64,000 bases of DNA from Rhizobium sp. CFBP 8762 (GCF_014841565.1 NZ_JACYUD010000006.1:62001-126000), one strand, 5' to 3'. Counted from the stretch's first letter, positions 9,581 to 18,245 are shown. The notes: generated by a model from the sequence alone, not told the origin. Numbers and translations: made by a program.

Positions 9581-9922
9581 TTATCGATGAGAAACGAAAT
9601 AGCGCCAGGGCAAATACCATTTCATGTGCGGTGGAAGCACCTCGGGCACACGGTCAATCCCATGCGTACCACCCGGGCCGCACCGAACAACACGAAACAG
9701 GGTCAGCCAGCCCCCCGGCCACAGGCCGTGGCGGGCGATCGCTTCATAGCCATACTCCGAGCAGGTGGGCAGATGCCGACACCCTTGCCCAATGAAGCCG
9801 GAGAGTGTCAGTTGATACAGCCGGATCAACCCCATACCCAACAAGCGATCAGGGGTTCTCACGAACTCTCCACGCCAGTTGCGGCCACGGTAAGGCTTGG
9901 ATGCCGCCTGCCGCCCGCACAT
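9581..9922 (-). CDS. yidD: Membrane protein insertion efficiency factor YidD
   Basis: A 113-residue YidD protein, a small amphipathic inner-membrane-associated factor that aids YidC-dependent membrane protein insertion. Family hallmarks are LIRLYQLTLSGFIGQGCRHLPTCSEYGYEAI and RCGPGGTHGIDRVP, including the conserved Cys pairs. The N-terminus has about 30 extra residues before the core; the ATG at 9949 region is not in frame, so the ATG at 9922 stands. It overlaps the upstream NifU-like gene by one base (TGATG), implying translational coupling. In many bacteria yidD lies with rnpA and yidC; here it is with the NifU-like gene and thrS, an arrangement I recall from Brucella relatives. Confidence 0.93.
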   Translation of the reverse strand: MCGRQAASKPYRGRNWRGEFVRTPDRLLGMGLIRLYQLTLSGFIGQGCRHLPTCSEYGYEAIARHGLWPGGWLTLFRVVRCGPGGTHGIDRVPEVLPPHMKWYLPWRYFVSHR

Positions 9923-10350
9923 CAGGCCTTTGCCTCGATCTGCGCAATGGCATCGTTGACGGCATCAAAGGTCAGCATGGTGGAGGCATGGCGAGCACGG
10001 TAATCGCGCACGGGTTTGAGAAACCGCATATCCACGAACCGCCCCGATGGACCTTCGCCGCCGTCTTTCAGCATGGCCAGCATATCGGCGCGGGCCTGTC
10101 GGAGTTCATCTACCGAAGAACCAACCACATGCTGTGCCATGATTGCTGACGACGCCTGCCCCAGCGCACAGGCTTTGACATCATGTGCGAAGTCGCTCAC
10201 CGTGTCCCCGTCGAGTTTCAGCCAGATCGTAACTTTGGAACCGCACAAACGAGAGTGCGCGCTGGCTTGCGCATGGGCATCATCAAGACGGCCGGTCCGG
10301 GTGATGTTTCCAGCGAACTCCAGTATTTTGGTATTGTAAATATCGTCCAT
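9922..10350 (-). CDS. NifU/IscU-like iron-sulfur scaffold family protein, third cysteine lost
   Basis: A 142-residue homologue of the NifU N-terminal/IscU/SufU scaffold that assembles Fe-S clusters. The start at 10350 gives MDDIYNTKILEFAGNI, the normal beginning of the family; upstream in-frame sequence lacks family character. Two of the three cluster Cys are visible: C36 in SRLCGSKV and C61 in KACALGQASSAI. At the place of the third (RxxC-A-T in SufU) the protein reads RARHASTMLTF, with Ser123 instead of Cys. It may therefore not hold a cluster as classical scaffolds do. It is coupled to yidD downstream and divergent from folE. Confidence 0.85.
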   Translation of the reverse strand: MDDIYNTKILEFAGNITRTGRLDDAHAQASAHSRLCGSKVTIWLKLDGDTVSDFAHDVKACALGQASSAIMAQHVVGSSVDELRQARADMLAMLKDGGEGPSGRFVDMRFLKPVRDYRARHASTMLTFDAVNDAIAQIEAKA

Positions 10351-10596
10351 CACACCAACATCATTCCAACAAGCGTTTATTAGCAATTGATCCGCGAGCC
10401 TGTATACTGCGTATGTCGCAAAAAAGCACGAGCAGGTATGTCTGCGGTCTTCCGCATACACTCGCGATTGTTATATATGTCGGTATCGGGCGGCGAATGC
10501 GCAAGGCGTTTTCAGCCCATTGTTAAGACGATCAACGGCTGCAACGTGCTTTCGGGGTAAACTGAGTGTAAGACGCGGATCGTCAAGGGGCCTTTT

Positions 10597-11208
10597 ATGG
10601 ACGCAGTTGTGAAAAATTTTCCACCGCAAGACAATTCCGGTCGGCCAACCCAGAAGGAAGCCGAGGACGCGGTGCGTCTTTTGCTGCGCTGGGCCGGGGA
10701 CAATCCCGAGCGGGAGGGCCTCAGAGATACGCCCGCGCGCGTGACCAAAGCCTACAAGGAACTGTTTTCTGGTTATGAACTGGACGCCGATGATGTGCTG
10801 GGGCGCACATTTGAAGAGGTGGCCGGTTATGATGAAATGGTTCTGGTCAAAGACATTCCGTTCTTTTCGCATTGCGAACACCATATGGTTCCGATCATCG
10901 GCAAAGCTCACGTAGCCTATCTGCCGAACGGCCGGGTTCTGGGCCTGTCCAAGATCGCGCGGGTCGTGGAGATCTACGGCCGACGCCTGCAAACGCAGGA
11001 GACTATGACTGCGCAGATCGCCAAGGCGATTGATGACAGTCTGCGCCCGCGCGGTGTCGCCGTCATGATTGAAGCCGAACATATGTGCATGGCCATGCGT
11101 GGTGTGCAGAAACAGGGCTCAACGACGCTAACGACCACCTTCACTGGCGTATTCAAGGCTGAACCTGCCGAGCAGGTGCGGTTTATGACGATGCTGCGCG
11201 GGCGCTAA
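10597..11208 (+). CDS. folE: GTP cyclohydrolase I
   Basis: Converts GTP to 7,8-dihydroneopterin triphosphate, the first step of folate synthesis and also a source of queuosine precursors. The 203-residue protein keeps the zinc ligands C93 and H96 (SHCEHHMVP) and C164 (EHMCMAMRG), the catalytic His in GKAHVAYLP, and the GTP-binding [17 protein letters not shown] segment. AAGGGG precedes the ATG by six to seven bases. hisI follows 15 bp downstream, so the two are cotranscribed. The divergent 246-bp spacer to the NifU-like gene holds the promoters; no riboswitch fold is obvious there. Confidence 0.97.
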   Translation: MDAVVKNFPPQDNSGRPTQKEAEDAVRLLLRWAGDNPEREGLRDTPARVTKAYKELFSGYELDADDVLGRTFEEVAGYDEMVLVKDIPFFSHCEHHMVPIIGKAHVAYLPNGRVLGLSKIARVVEIYGRRLQTQETMTAQIAKAIDDSLRPRGVAVMIEAEHMCMAMRGVQKQGSTTLTTTFTGVFKAEPAEQVRFMTMLRGR

Positions 11209-11223
11209 CCTGCGGATAGAGGT

Positions 11224-11679
11224 ATGATGACCATTCCGTTTGCGCCGCCGTCCGCCGACAAATCGGAACTTGAAGGCAGTGGATCATTCACGCCGTGGTT
11301 TGACGCCAACGGGCTGATAACTGCCGTCGTCACCGACGCCGGTGACGGCATGTTGCTGATGGTTGCCCATATGAATTCCGAGGCGCTGGCTTTGACGCTA
11401 GAAACGGGCGTTGCGCATTACTACAGTCGATCCCGTCGCAAGCTTTGGAAAAAAGGCGAGACATCGGGAAACTTCCAGACAGTGACCGAGATCCGCACCG
11501 ATTGCGATCAGGATGCCATCTGGTTGAAGGTGTCTGTTGGGGGTCACGATGCAACCTGCCACACCGGACGGCGGTCGTGCTTCTATCGGACTGTTGCGGT
11601 TGATGATGGCAAGGCCAGCCTAACAATTACCGATGACACTCGCCATTTCGATCCGCAATCCGTTTATTCCAAGGGTTAA
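11224..11679 (+). CDS. hisI: Phosphoribosyl-AMP cyclohydrolase
   Basis: Third step of histidine synthesis: opens the adenine ring of phosphoribosyl-AMP. Metal-binding motifs are T-D93-C94-D95-x-D97 (Mg and Zn site) and C112/C119 in the [13 protein letters not shown] segment. The body carries [18 protein letters not shown], the substrate-binding loop of the family. At 151 residues it is the stand-alone cyclohydrolase, without the HisE pyrophosphohydrolase domain fused in enterics. AGAGGT lies just upstream of the ATG pair at 11224. It probably belongs to a folE-hisI operon, with the patatin gene 85 bp downstream likely starting its own transcript. Confidence 0.96.
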   Translation: MMTIPFAPPSADKSELEGSGSFTPWFDANGLITAVVTDAGDGMLLMVAHMNSEALALTLETGVAHYYSRSRRKLWKKGETSGNFQTVTEIRTDCDQDAIWLKVSVGGHDATCHTGRRSCFYRTVAVDDGKASLTITDDTRHFDPQSVYSKG

Positions 11680-11764
11680 TGGTTCGCGCTCTTTAATATT
11701 TTGAAATCGAATCATGCGAATGTGTTATAGAAATCACTAATGATCGATTTCGAAAGGGGGCAGC

Positions 11765-12706
11765 ATGTTGACTTGGTATCACCGCAGCAACCATTTGAAA
11801 GACCTTACCTCCTCCAGCCTTCCACAGGCCACATCCACTCCGACTGTCAAAATTGCGCTGGCTTTGGGCGGCGGTGCGGCGCGTGGTTGGGCACATATCG
11901 GTGTCTTGCGCGCGCTCGACGAGGAAGGCATCGAAGTGGGCATGATCGCCGGGACATCGATTGGGGCGCTGGTGGGTGGCTGTTATCTGGCAGGAAAGCT
12001 TGACGAGCTTGAGACATTTGCCCGTTCCTTGAGTTTGCGCCGGATCGTGGGTTTGCTCGACTTCATGCTGGGCGGCAGCGGTTTGCTGGGTGGAATGCGC
12101 CTGACGCAACGAATGCAGGATCATCTGGATGGTGTGCTCATTGAACAACTCGGCAAACCCTTCGTCGCCGTCGCTTCGGAAGTTCATACCGGTCACGAGG
12201 TCTGGATTCATCAGGGATCATTGATCACGGCGTTGCGCGCTTCATACGCCCTGCCCGGTATATTTGAACCGGTGAAATCGGGAAACCGCACATTGATTGA
12301 TGGCGCATTGGTAAACCCGGTGCCGGTATCAGTCTGTCGCGCCTATGAACAGCCCCTCGTCGTGGCCGTCAACCTCAACTATGATCTGTATGGTCGATCC
12401 GGCGTGATCAAACACATTGCAAGTGAACCACCGCCAGAGATGAATGAGGTTGCCCGCAACGACAAGGCTGCCCGCCTGGGGGTGTCCCGGGTCATGGTGC
12501 AAGCCTACAATATTATTCAGGACCGTATTGCCCGCGCGCGCCTTGCCGGGGACCCACCGGACTTGTCCTTGCATCCCCGGTTGAGCGAGATTGGAATGGC
12601 AGAGTTTCATCGTGCCAGCGAAGCTATCGACCGTGGCTATCAGGAAACCAAACTCAAGATCGGGGAACTGCGGCGTCTGCAAGAAATCTGTGTTGAAAGA
12701 GTGTGA
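11765..12706 (+). CDS. Patatin-like phospholipase (RssA-like)
   Basis: A 313-residue patatin-fold serine hydrolase with a Ser-Asp dyad. The oxyanion hole is GGGAARG at about 35-41, the nucleophile elbow G63-T-S65-I-G67, and the catalytic Asp lies in LIDGALVNPVPV near residue 179. No signal peptide or membrane helix is seen, so it is probably cytosolic or peripheral. The substrate may be a phospholipid or acyl ester; it resembles RssA/YchK-type proteins of unknown physiological role. GAAAGGGGG precedes the ATG. It lies after folE-hisI and is convergent with the CBS-pair gene, 26 bp apart, with no clear terminator between. Confidence 0.9.
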   Translation: MLTWYHRSNHLKDLTSSSLPQATSTPTVKIALALGGGAARGWAHIGVLRALDEEGIEVGMIAGTSIGALVGGCYLAGKLDELETFARSLSLRRIVGLLDFMLGGSGLLGGMRLTQRMQDHLDGVLIEQLGKPFVAVASEVHTGHEVWIHQGSLITALRASYALPGIFEPVKSGNRTLIDGALVNPVPVSVCRAYEQPLVVAVNLNYDLYGRSGVIKHIASEPPPEMNEVARNDKAARLGVSRVMVQAYNIIQDRIARARLAGDPPDLSLHPRLSEIGMAEFHRASEAIDRGYQETKLKIGELRRLQEICVERV

Positions 12707-12732
12707 GAGACGCCGCCCTTTGGTGTTGATGG

Positions 12733-13161
12733 TCAGCCAGCAATATACGCTTTGATATGCTCGGCTTCCTGTTCAATGGCGCGAATGCGGCTTTTGACCA
12801 CATCACCTATGGAAATGATGCCGACGATTCGGGCGCTCTCTTCCACAGGGATATGGCGGGCGCGAAGCGTGCTCATCATCTGCATGACGTGATCAATTGA
12901 AGTGTCTTCCGAACAACAATAGACATTTGTCCACATGAAGTTGGAAACGGGCTGGTCCAGACACGCAGGCCCCTGTCGGGCTATACAACTGACGATATCC
13001 CGTTCAGTCAGTATCCCCGCGATTGCGTTCTCCGCGTCCAAGATAACAACAGCGCCGATGTGATTGTCGTGAAGGCACTTCGCAGCGTCTTGCACGGTCA
13101 GACTCGGCACAATGGTAATAACCTGTCGGCCTTTTTCTTCCAGAATGGTGCGTACTTGCAT
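12733..13161 (-). CDS. CBS domain-pair protein
   Basis: A 142-residue stand-alone Bateman module: CBS1 spans about residues 10-65 (ITIVPSLTVQDAAKCLHDNH ... GILTERDIVSCIA) and CBS2 about 75-130 (VYCCSEDTSIDHVMQMMS ... GIISIGDVVKSRI). Such modules bind adenosyl nucleotides and regulate partner proteins; the partner is not evident here. The start at 13161 is supported by a strong GGGAGG ribosome binding site five bases upstream; in-frame sequence further upstream has no family character. A Cys pair (Y-C-C) in CBS2 is unusual but of unknown meaning. Confidence 0.9.
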   Translation of the reverse strand: MQVRTILEEKGRQVITIVPSLTVQDAAKCLHDNHIGAVVILDAENAIAGILTERDIVSCIARQGPACLDQPVSNFMWTNVYCCSEDTSIDHVMQMMSTLRARHIPVEESARIVGIISIGDVVKSRIRAIEQEAEHIKAYIAG

Positions 13162-13247
13162 AACGTCCTCCCATAAGATGGTGCAGCCGCACTCCTCCGA
13201 TTGGCCGCGGCCTATCGTAGCTTCAAACGCGCGCAATCAAAAGCGTA

Positions 13248-14000
13248 TTAGCGAAAACGACGAGATCCGTTTGCGTCGAACAGCCCGAACAGCAAAAAAC
13301 CAAACAGGAAGCCGCCCATATGCGCTTCCCAGGCGACCGGGCCCGTCGCGCTGACACCCCCCAGCAAGCCCGAGCCGAGCACATAATTCGTTACAAGCCA
13401 AATGGCAGCGAACGTTAGAACGGATCGGTTCGACAATGCGGCCGGAATACTTAAACGCGCATTGCGGTGTGCATCCTGACGCTCGATGCCACCATTCGGC
13501 GAAAAAACAAACCGGGCCGCCGCTCCCATAAGGGCCGAGACGACACCGGAGGCGCCAATCACAATGACCTCTTCGCCCCAGTGAAACGCCACATGCATCG
13601 CGACCGAGGCAGGCGCGGCCAGACACCAGAAGACGGCAAGACGCGCAGGGCCGATCCGCCGCGCGACAGGCGCACCGAAAGCCACAAGCCAGAAGGCATT
13701 GAAAATCAGATGCTCCCAACCGCCATGCAGGAACGAGTAGGTTATGGGTGACCATAGCCAGGCCCAGCCCTGTTCCAACAGCGGATAATCATAGCGCGCT
13801 GGCAGGAAGGCAAAGTTGTAGAGCAGTTCATTATCCATGTCAGCGCTCAGCGCGTAAAGGCGCAGAACATGTATCACCACGAGCGCACTCAATATGAAGA
13901 GTAGACTACCGGGAAGGTTGAATGCAGGCTCACGCACTGGCAACTGAGGCTGCGCAGGGCTAGCGCGTTCTGTACCATCAATTTTTGGGGTATTACTCAT
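13248..14000 (-). CDS. Rhomboid family intramembrane serine protease
   Basis: A 250-residue inner-membrane protein with about six hydrophobic segments. The dyad is clear: Ser151 in VIGASGVVSALMG and His227 in VAWEAHMGGFLFG. The HGGWEHLIFNAFWL segment supplies the conserved loop and helix 2 His/Asn residues. Rhomboids cleave transmembrane proteins within the membrane; no substrate is known for this one. The preferred start is the ATG at 14000, with a TTG one codon earlier possible. A soluble tail of about 30 residues precedes the first helix. It is upstream of, and on the same strand as, the CBS-pair gene, about 86 bp apart. Confidence 0.93.
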   Translation of the reverse strand: MSNTPKIDGTERASPAQPQLPVREPAFNLPGSLLFILSALVVIHVLRLYALSADMDNELLYNFAFLPARYDYPLLEQGWAWLWSPITYSFLHGGWEHLIFNAFWLVAFGAPVARRIGPARLAVFWCLAAPASVAMHVAFHWGEEVIVIGASGVVSALMGAAARFVFSPNGGIERQDAHRNARLSIPAALSNRSVLTFAAIWLVTNYVLGSGLLGGVSATGPVAWEAHMGGFLFGFLLFGLFDANGSRRFR

Positions 14001-14241
14001 CAAGTCTCGCAGATTTTCATAAAAGTCTATTGATCAAATAGGTAAACCATTATGGCCGTTTCAATGTAAGCTCTCGAATTCGTGTATCTACTGGCTTTTT
14101 CATGCCATCCTCAATTGCATTTCGGCTTCGCTATCAACAATACTAATGGAACGAAGGATAATATCCGGCGATTCGCAAAGTGATGAAGAGACTGTTTTTG
14201 TGCCATGATGGTACAGTCTAAACTCATGACGGGTTAGTGTA

Positions 14242-14868
14242 ATGCGTAGCAAGACCGCAAATGAAATTTTCGAGTATTGGACAAGACTGTGCGCAGGTCG
14301 GCCTGTCCCCCTGCGGCGCGATATCCAGCCTGCAGAGATGCGAACGATTCTCGCCGATGTTTTCATTCTGCAGCCGTCAGACGACAAGACGACGACAGTT
14401 CGCCTCGCCGGTACGAATATCTGCAGCCTGATGGGCAAAGAACTTCGGAATACCGGTTTTGAAAACATCTGGTTGTCGGAATCACGCACAGCGTTGCATC
14501 GAACGATCACACGGACCACAGCATTCAAAGAGCCTCATTTGATTTCAGCGACCATGCTGACGAAGTCAGAGCGGCACTTCAATGTGGAAGTTGCATTGCT
14601 TCCGTTATCATCCGACGGGCACGTTGCAGACCGATTGATTGGAACGCTAGTGCCGCTTGATTTGCCGTCATGGCTTAACACGGACGACATTCAGGGGCTG
14701 ACGATTAAAAGCATCTGCCCGATGGCTGCGGAACACGATGCTGCGCACCCTGAATCGGAGAAGAAGGCTCCGGCTGAAAACGTTGCCGTCATACGACCTG
14801 CGGCAATGGGAAACGCTATTCGCCGCGTCCTTCACCTGCGGGTATTTGAAGGCGGGCGTCAAGACTGA
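14242..14868 (+). CDS. PAS_5 domain protein
   Basis: A 208-residue protein with the PAS_5 signature common in Rhizobiales and Rhodospirillales: FEYWTRLCAGRPVPLRRDIQP, then ILADVFILQ and VRLAGTNICSLMGKELRNTGF at about residues 10-75. The PAS fold occupies roughly residues 10-140. The remaining 65 residues are charged and probably flexible. There is no kinase, GGDEF or DNA-binding output domain, so it would act as a stand-alone sensor or adaptor. The 238 bp upstream, shared with the divergent rhomboid gene, contain no gene. The PilZ gene follows 191 bp downstream on the same strand. Confidence 0.85.
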   Translation: MRSKTANEIFEYWTRLCAGRPVPLRRDIQPAEMRTILADVFILQPSDDKTTTVRLAGTNICSLMGKELRNTGFENIWLSESRTALHRTITRTTAFKEPHLISATMLTKSERHFNVEVALLPLSSDGHVADRLIGTLVPLDLPSWLNTDDIQGLTIKSICPMAAEHDAAHPESEKKAPAENVAVIRPAAMGNAIRRVLHLRVFEGGRQD

Positions 14869-15059
14869 AGCGTATTGCAACCTTTAAGAGCCGATTTCCC
14901 CGCGTCAGGTTCTGGTTTGGTTGCAGATCGGCATCGCAAAACCGCTGTGCAGTTTCAGTGACATGCTTCTAAAAAAACAACCGATGCAAAGAATTGTCTA
15001 TTTTAGCGATTGCGAACGGTATATGAAGGCTGGAGCAACAGCTTACCTGCGAGAGACGC

Positions 15060-15671
15060 ATGCAGTCATCCCTTGATTCGTCAGTAGCCAAAGGACCTTC
15101 GTCATTGGAGCAGCGCTCGTTCCAACGGGTGACCGTCAGCCTGCCCGGGCGGCTGATGACCGAAAGCCGCGACGAATTCGCTTGTCAGGTCACCGAAATG
15201 TCTCCGGGGGATGTTTACATCACCTGTACCGCGCGTCCACGTTTCGGGGAAAATATCATCGCTTATGTGGAGCAAATCGGGCGGCTGGAAGGTCCCGTGT
15301 GCCGTCTGGCGGATCATGCATTTGTTTTGCGTCTGACAGCGACAGATCGAAAGCGAACCAAGCTTGCAGCGCAATTGACCTGGATCGCCAACCGGCACGA
15401 GCTTGGCCTTCCGGAAGACCGCCGTCATGACCGCCTGACACCGAGGCGTACCCGCACGGATATCACCCTTCCATCCGGAGAAAAGATTGCGTGCCGTATC
15501 ATCGATTTGTCTCTGTCTGGTGCGGCGGTCGATCTGGAAATACGTCCGAATGTCGGGACCGCTATCACCCTTGGCACTATGCGCGGCCACATTGTTCGCC
15601 ACTTTGCTGAAGGTGTAGCGATAGAGTTTTCCGCCGTGCAGTCCAAGGATGCGCTGACAGCCTTCATCTGA
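15060..15671 (+). CDS. Tandem PilZ domain protein (predicted c-di-GMP binder)
   Basis: A 203-residue protein that seems to hold two PilZ domains. The second (about 118-200) has both c-di-GMP motifs in canonical form: R121-x-x-x-R125 and D149-L-S-L-S-G154. The first (about 17-105) keeps R19-S-F-Q-R23 but has EMSPGD where DxSxxG is expected, so it is probably degenerate and serves dimerisation or an allosteric role. No signal peptide or membrane helix is present. It lies between the PAS_5 gene and the periplasmic cysteine protease gene on the same strand, a context that fits control of surface or envelope processes by c-di-GMP. The target is not identified. Confidence 0.87.
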   Translation: MQSSLDSSVAKGPSSLEQRSFQRVTVSLPGRLMTESRDEFACQVTEMSPGDVYITCTARPRFGENIIAYVEQIGRLEGPVCRLADHAFVLRLTATDRKRTKLAAQLTWIANRHELGLPEDRRHDRLTPRRTRTDITLPSGEKIACRIIDLSLSGAAVDLEIRPNVGTAITLGTMRGHIVRHFAEGVAIEFSAVQSKDALTAFI

Positions 15672-15819
15672 CAAGACGTGCGGGTATGGTTAACAGGCAG
15701 CTACTCTAACCCGTATGATTTTAACTGTATTCTACTTGCTTTTGAGCTTTATTTTACTTCGACAATTCGTCTGACGTAAAAGCCTATCTGTCATTATCCT
15801 CTCGTTGAGGGAGATAGAC

Positions 15820-16419
15820 ATGGCACTCGCAGTATTTAGAATCGCCGGCTTTTGCATGATGCTTCTGATGATGACGTTTGCTGCCGCATGGGCAGGACGA
15901 CCGGTCATGGATATTTCGTCACGAACCAATCCACCGATCGGTCATTACGAATTCTGCAAGCGTCTGCCCGCTGAATGTGGACCGACACAGGCCGAGGCGC
16001 CCCTGCCGCTGACAGCTGCCAATTGGGCGAAACTTGTCGAGATCAACAAAACCGTCAACGCTGCCGTCTCGCCACTGACAGACAAAGATGTCTATGGCCT
16101 GGAAGAATACTGGGCCTACCCCACGACGGCGGGTGACTGCGAGGACTTTGCCCTTTTGAAGCGGCGCAACCTGATTGCGGCGGGTTTCGCACCCTCCAAC
16201 CTTCTCATCACAGTTGTGCTTCAAACGAACGGCGAAGGCCATGCCGTGCTGACGGTAACGACCGACAGGGGTGATTTTGTCCTCGATAACATGCGCGAAA
16301 GCATTCTCCTGTGGTCGGAGACCGAATACACGTTCCTGAAACGGCAAGCGGCTGACAATTCCAGCCGGTGGATGAAGATTCAGGATGGCCGCGCGGTTGC
16401 CGTTGGTAGCGTTCGCTAA
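15820..16419 (+). CDS. Transglutaminase-like cysteine protease (BTLCP, LapG-related)
   Basis: A 199-residue exported protein of the bacterial transglutaminase-like cysteine proteinase family. The signal peptide (FRIAGFCMMLLMMTF...AWA) is cleaved near residue 25. The triad is visible: C107 in AGDCEDFALLK, H141 in GEGHAVLT and D156 in DFVLDNM. The GDCED motif also keeps the Asp and Glu that bind calcium in LapG. LapG cleaves large adhesins in the periplasm and releases biofilm cells when c-di-GMP falls. No LapA-like adhesin or LapD receptor is in this window, so the substrate is unknown. The start at 15820 has GAGGGAGA just upstream; a TTG five codons earlier is unlikely. Confidence 0.88.
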   Translation: MALAVFRIAGFCMMLLMMTFAAAWAGRPVMDISSRTNPPIGHYEFCKRLPAECGPTQAEAPLPLTAANWAKLVEINKTVNAAVSPLTDKDVYGLEEYWAYPTTAGDCEDFALLKRRNLIAAGFAPSNLLITVVLQTNGEGHAVLTVTTDRGDFVLDNMRESILLWSETEYTFLKRQAADNSSRWMKIQDGRAVAVGSVR

Positions 16420-16481
16420 AGCCTGTGCGATAAGCAGACGCCAAAACGAGATTAGGCGGACATCATCAGGAGTGAACAGAC

Positions 16482-16507
16482 AGGCGCGGCCCCTCACCGC
16501 GCCTTTT
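16482..16507 (+). terminator. Rho-independent terminator after the BTLCP gene
   Basis: An 8-bp GC-rich stem (AGGCGCGG at 16482-16489 with 16497-16504) closes a 7-base loop and is followed by TTTT. The remaining roughly 200 bp before dacA hold no gene that I can see and probably contain the dacA promoter. Confidence 0.75.
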
Positions 16508-16714
16508 GTTATGGCATGCCCAATTTCGCCTAATTAATGGGTCATGTCGCGCGGATGTCCTTAGCTTTGCCATATCCCCTAAAAATAAATGGAAAGAAGG
16601 CATTTTTTCTGGAAACCAATCATTCATCATAAACCGATTGGTAACGCTGTGCCGCTAGGTTCGTCCGATAGTCGCTTCCGGAAGCAGCCTCCGGAGATCC
16701 GGTAAGATTTGAGC

Positions 16715-18184
16715 ATGAAGAGTGAAGCTGTGTCCCAAGCTATAAATTCCGACCGATTTCATAAACTGCGTGCAGCATGGTCTGGCGTGTGTTCAAAACT
16801 TCTGATCACCGGTGTCCTGTCGGTTGCGGTCATGAGCGGTCAGGCCCATGCGAACCCCAAATATGCCGGGATCGTTGTCGACGCCAAGACGGGCAAGGTC
16901 ATTTACGGGCAGGACGTCGACGAATATCGCTTTCCCGCATCGCTGACCAAGATGATGACCCTTTATCTGGTGTTCGAGGCGCTGGAGTCCGGTAAGATCC
17001 GTCTGGATACGCCGGTCCCGATCTCTAAAAATGCTTCTATGGAACCTCCCTCAAAACTGGGTGTGCGGGCGGGCACGACAATTACGGTAGAGCAAGGTAT
17101 CCAGGCCTTGGTGACACGCTCTGCCAATGATGCGGCAACTGCACTTGGCGAATTTCTTGGTGGCTCGGAAGATCGTTTTGCACGAATCATGACATCGAAA
17201 GCGCGTGCGCTTGGCATGACACGCACGACCTACCGCAACGCGAACGGCCTTCCAAACAGCGCTCAGAAGACAACGGCACGGGATCAGGCACGGCTCGGAA
17301 TAGCGCTGCGCCAGCATTTTCCACAGTACTATCCGTATTTTTCGACCCGTAGTTTCAAGTTTGGCAAGCAGGTTATCGGCAATCACAACCGTCTTTTAGG
17401 CACCGTTCGCGGCGTTGACGGCATCAAGACCGGTTACACGAACGCCTCCGGCTTCAATCTCGTTACCTCCGCACAGGCGGATGGCCGTAGCGTTGTCGGC
17501 GTTGTGCTGGGCGGTACATCCGGCGGTGCTCGTGATGCTCAGATGCGACGCCTGATTGAAAAATATATGCCGGCCGCATCCACCCGTGGCGGGAATGGAA
17601 ATCTGATCGCGCAAACGGCCCCTGCTCCCGTCGTCGCACAGGCCGCACCGGCCTCCGTACCGGATGCTGTAGAGCCGTCAATCGTTGCAACCGTGAGCGG
17701 GTCGGTCCTTCCCCATCGCGGACCGGTTCCAACTGTGCGCTATGAGTCTGACGCACCGGTAGAAATGGCTTACGCCGCACCTGCCAAATCCAACAATCCA
17801 ATCGTAAATCGCGCCGTCGTCATTTCCTCGCTTCAGGAACAGCAGCGCCAGCTCGAAAGTGGATCGAACCCTGTCGCCACCGAAGTGATTGAACAGGTTG
17901 ACAGCCTGACAACGGCATCCACATCCTCAGCTCAAAGCGCTGGCTGGGTCATCCAGATCGGCGCCACGCCGGACAAGAACCAGGCCATGGCGCTGCTGGA
18001 CACGGCGAAGCAAAAGGGCGGACGGGCTCTGTCCCAAGCCAAGCCATTTACTGTTGCCTTCGGTGATAGTGGCTCGCAACTCTATCGCGCCCGTTTCTCC
18101 GGATTTACCGGCCAGACTCAGGCTTTGTCCGCTTGCAAGGCACTGAAAAATCAAGGATTTGCCTGCTGGGCAAGCCTACAATAG
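16715..18184 (+). CDS. dacA: D-alanyl-D-alanine carboxypeptidase with SPOR domain
   Basis: A 489-residue periplasmic PBP5/6-type carboxypeptidase that removes the terminal D-Ala from peptidoglycan stem peptides. The penicillin-binding motifs are S76-L-T-K79, S136-A-N138 and K238-T-G240. A signal sequence runs to about residue 46 (SGQAHA). Instead of the usual C-terminal amphipathic anchor there is a Pro/Ala-rich linker (about 275-400) and a SPOR domain in the last 80 residues (GWVIQIGATPDKNQAMALL ... QGFACWASLQ). SPOR domains bind glycan strands lacking stem peptides at the division site, so septal targeting is inferred. The ATG at 16715 is preferred; a TTG two codons earlier lacks support. 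Confidence 0.93.
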   Translation: MKSEAVSQAINSDRFHKLRAAWSGVCSKLLITGVLSVAVMSGQAHANPKYAGIVVDAKTGKVIYGQDVDEYRFPASLTKMMTLYLVFEALESGKIRLDTPVPISKNASMEPPSKLGVRAGTTITVEQGIQALVTRSANDAATALGEFLGGSEDRFARIMTSKARALGMTRTTYRNANGLPNSAQKTTARDQARLGIALRQHFPQYYPYFSTRSFKFGKQVIGNHNRLLGTVRGVDGIKTGYTNASGFNLVTSAQADGRSVVGVVLGGTSGGARDAQMRRLIEKYMPAASTRGGNGNLIAQTAPAPVVAQAAPASVPDAVEPSIVATVSGSVLPHRGPVPTVRYESDAPVEMAYAAPAKSNNPIVNRAVVISSLQEQQRQLESGSNPVATEVIEQVDSLTTASTSSAQSAGWVIQIGATPDKNQAMALLDTAKQKGGRALSQAKPFTVAFGDSGSQLYRARFSGFTGQTQALSACKALKNQGFACWASLQ

Positions 18185-18245
18185 CAACGGCGGGCGCGTT
18201 CTGCCCGCTGCATCCCTCGATGTGTACTGTGTAACGAGGTCGATT

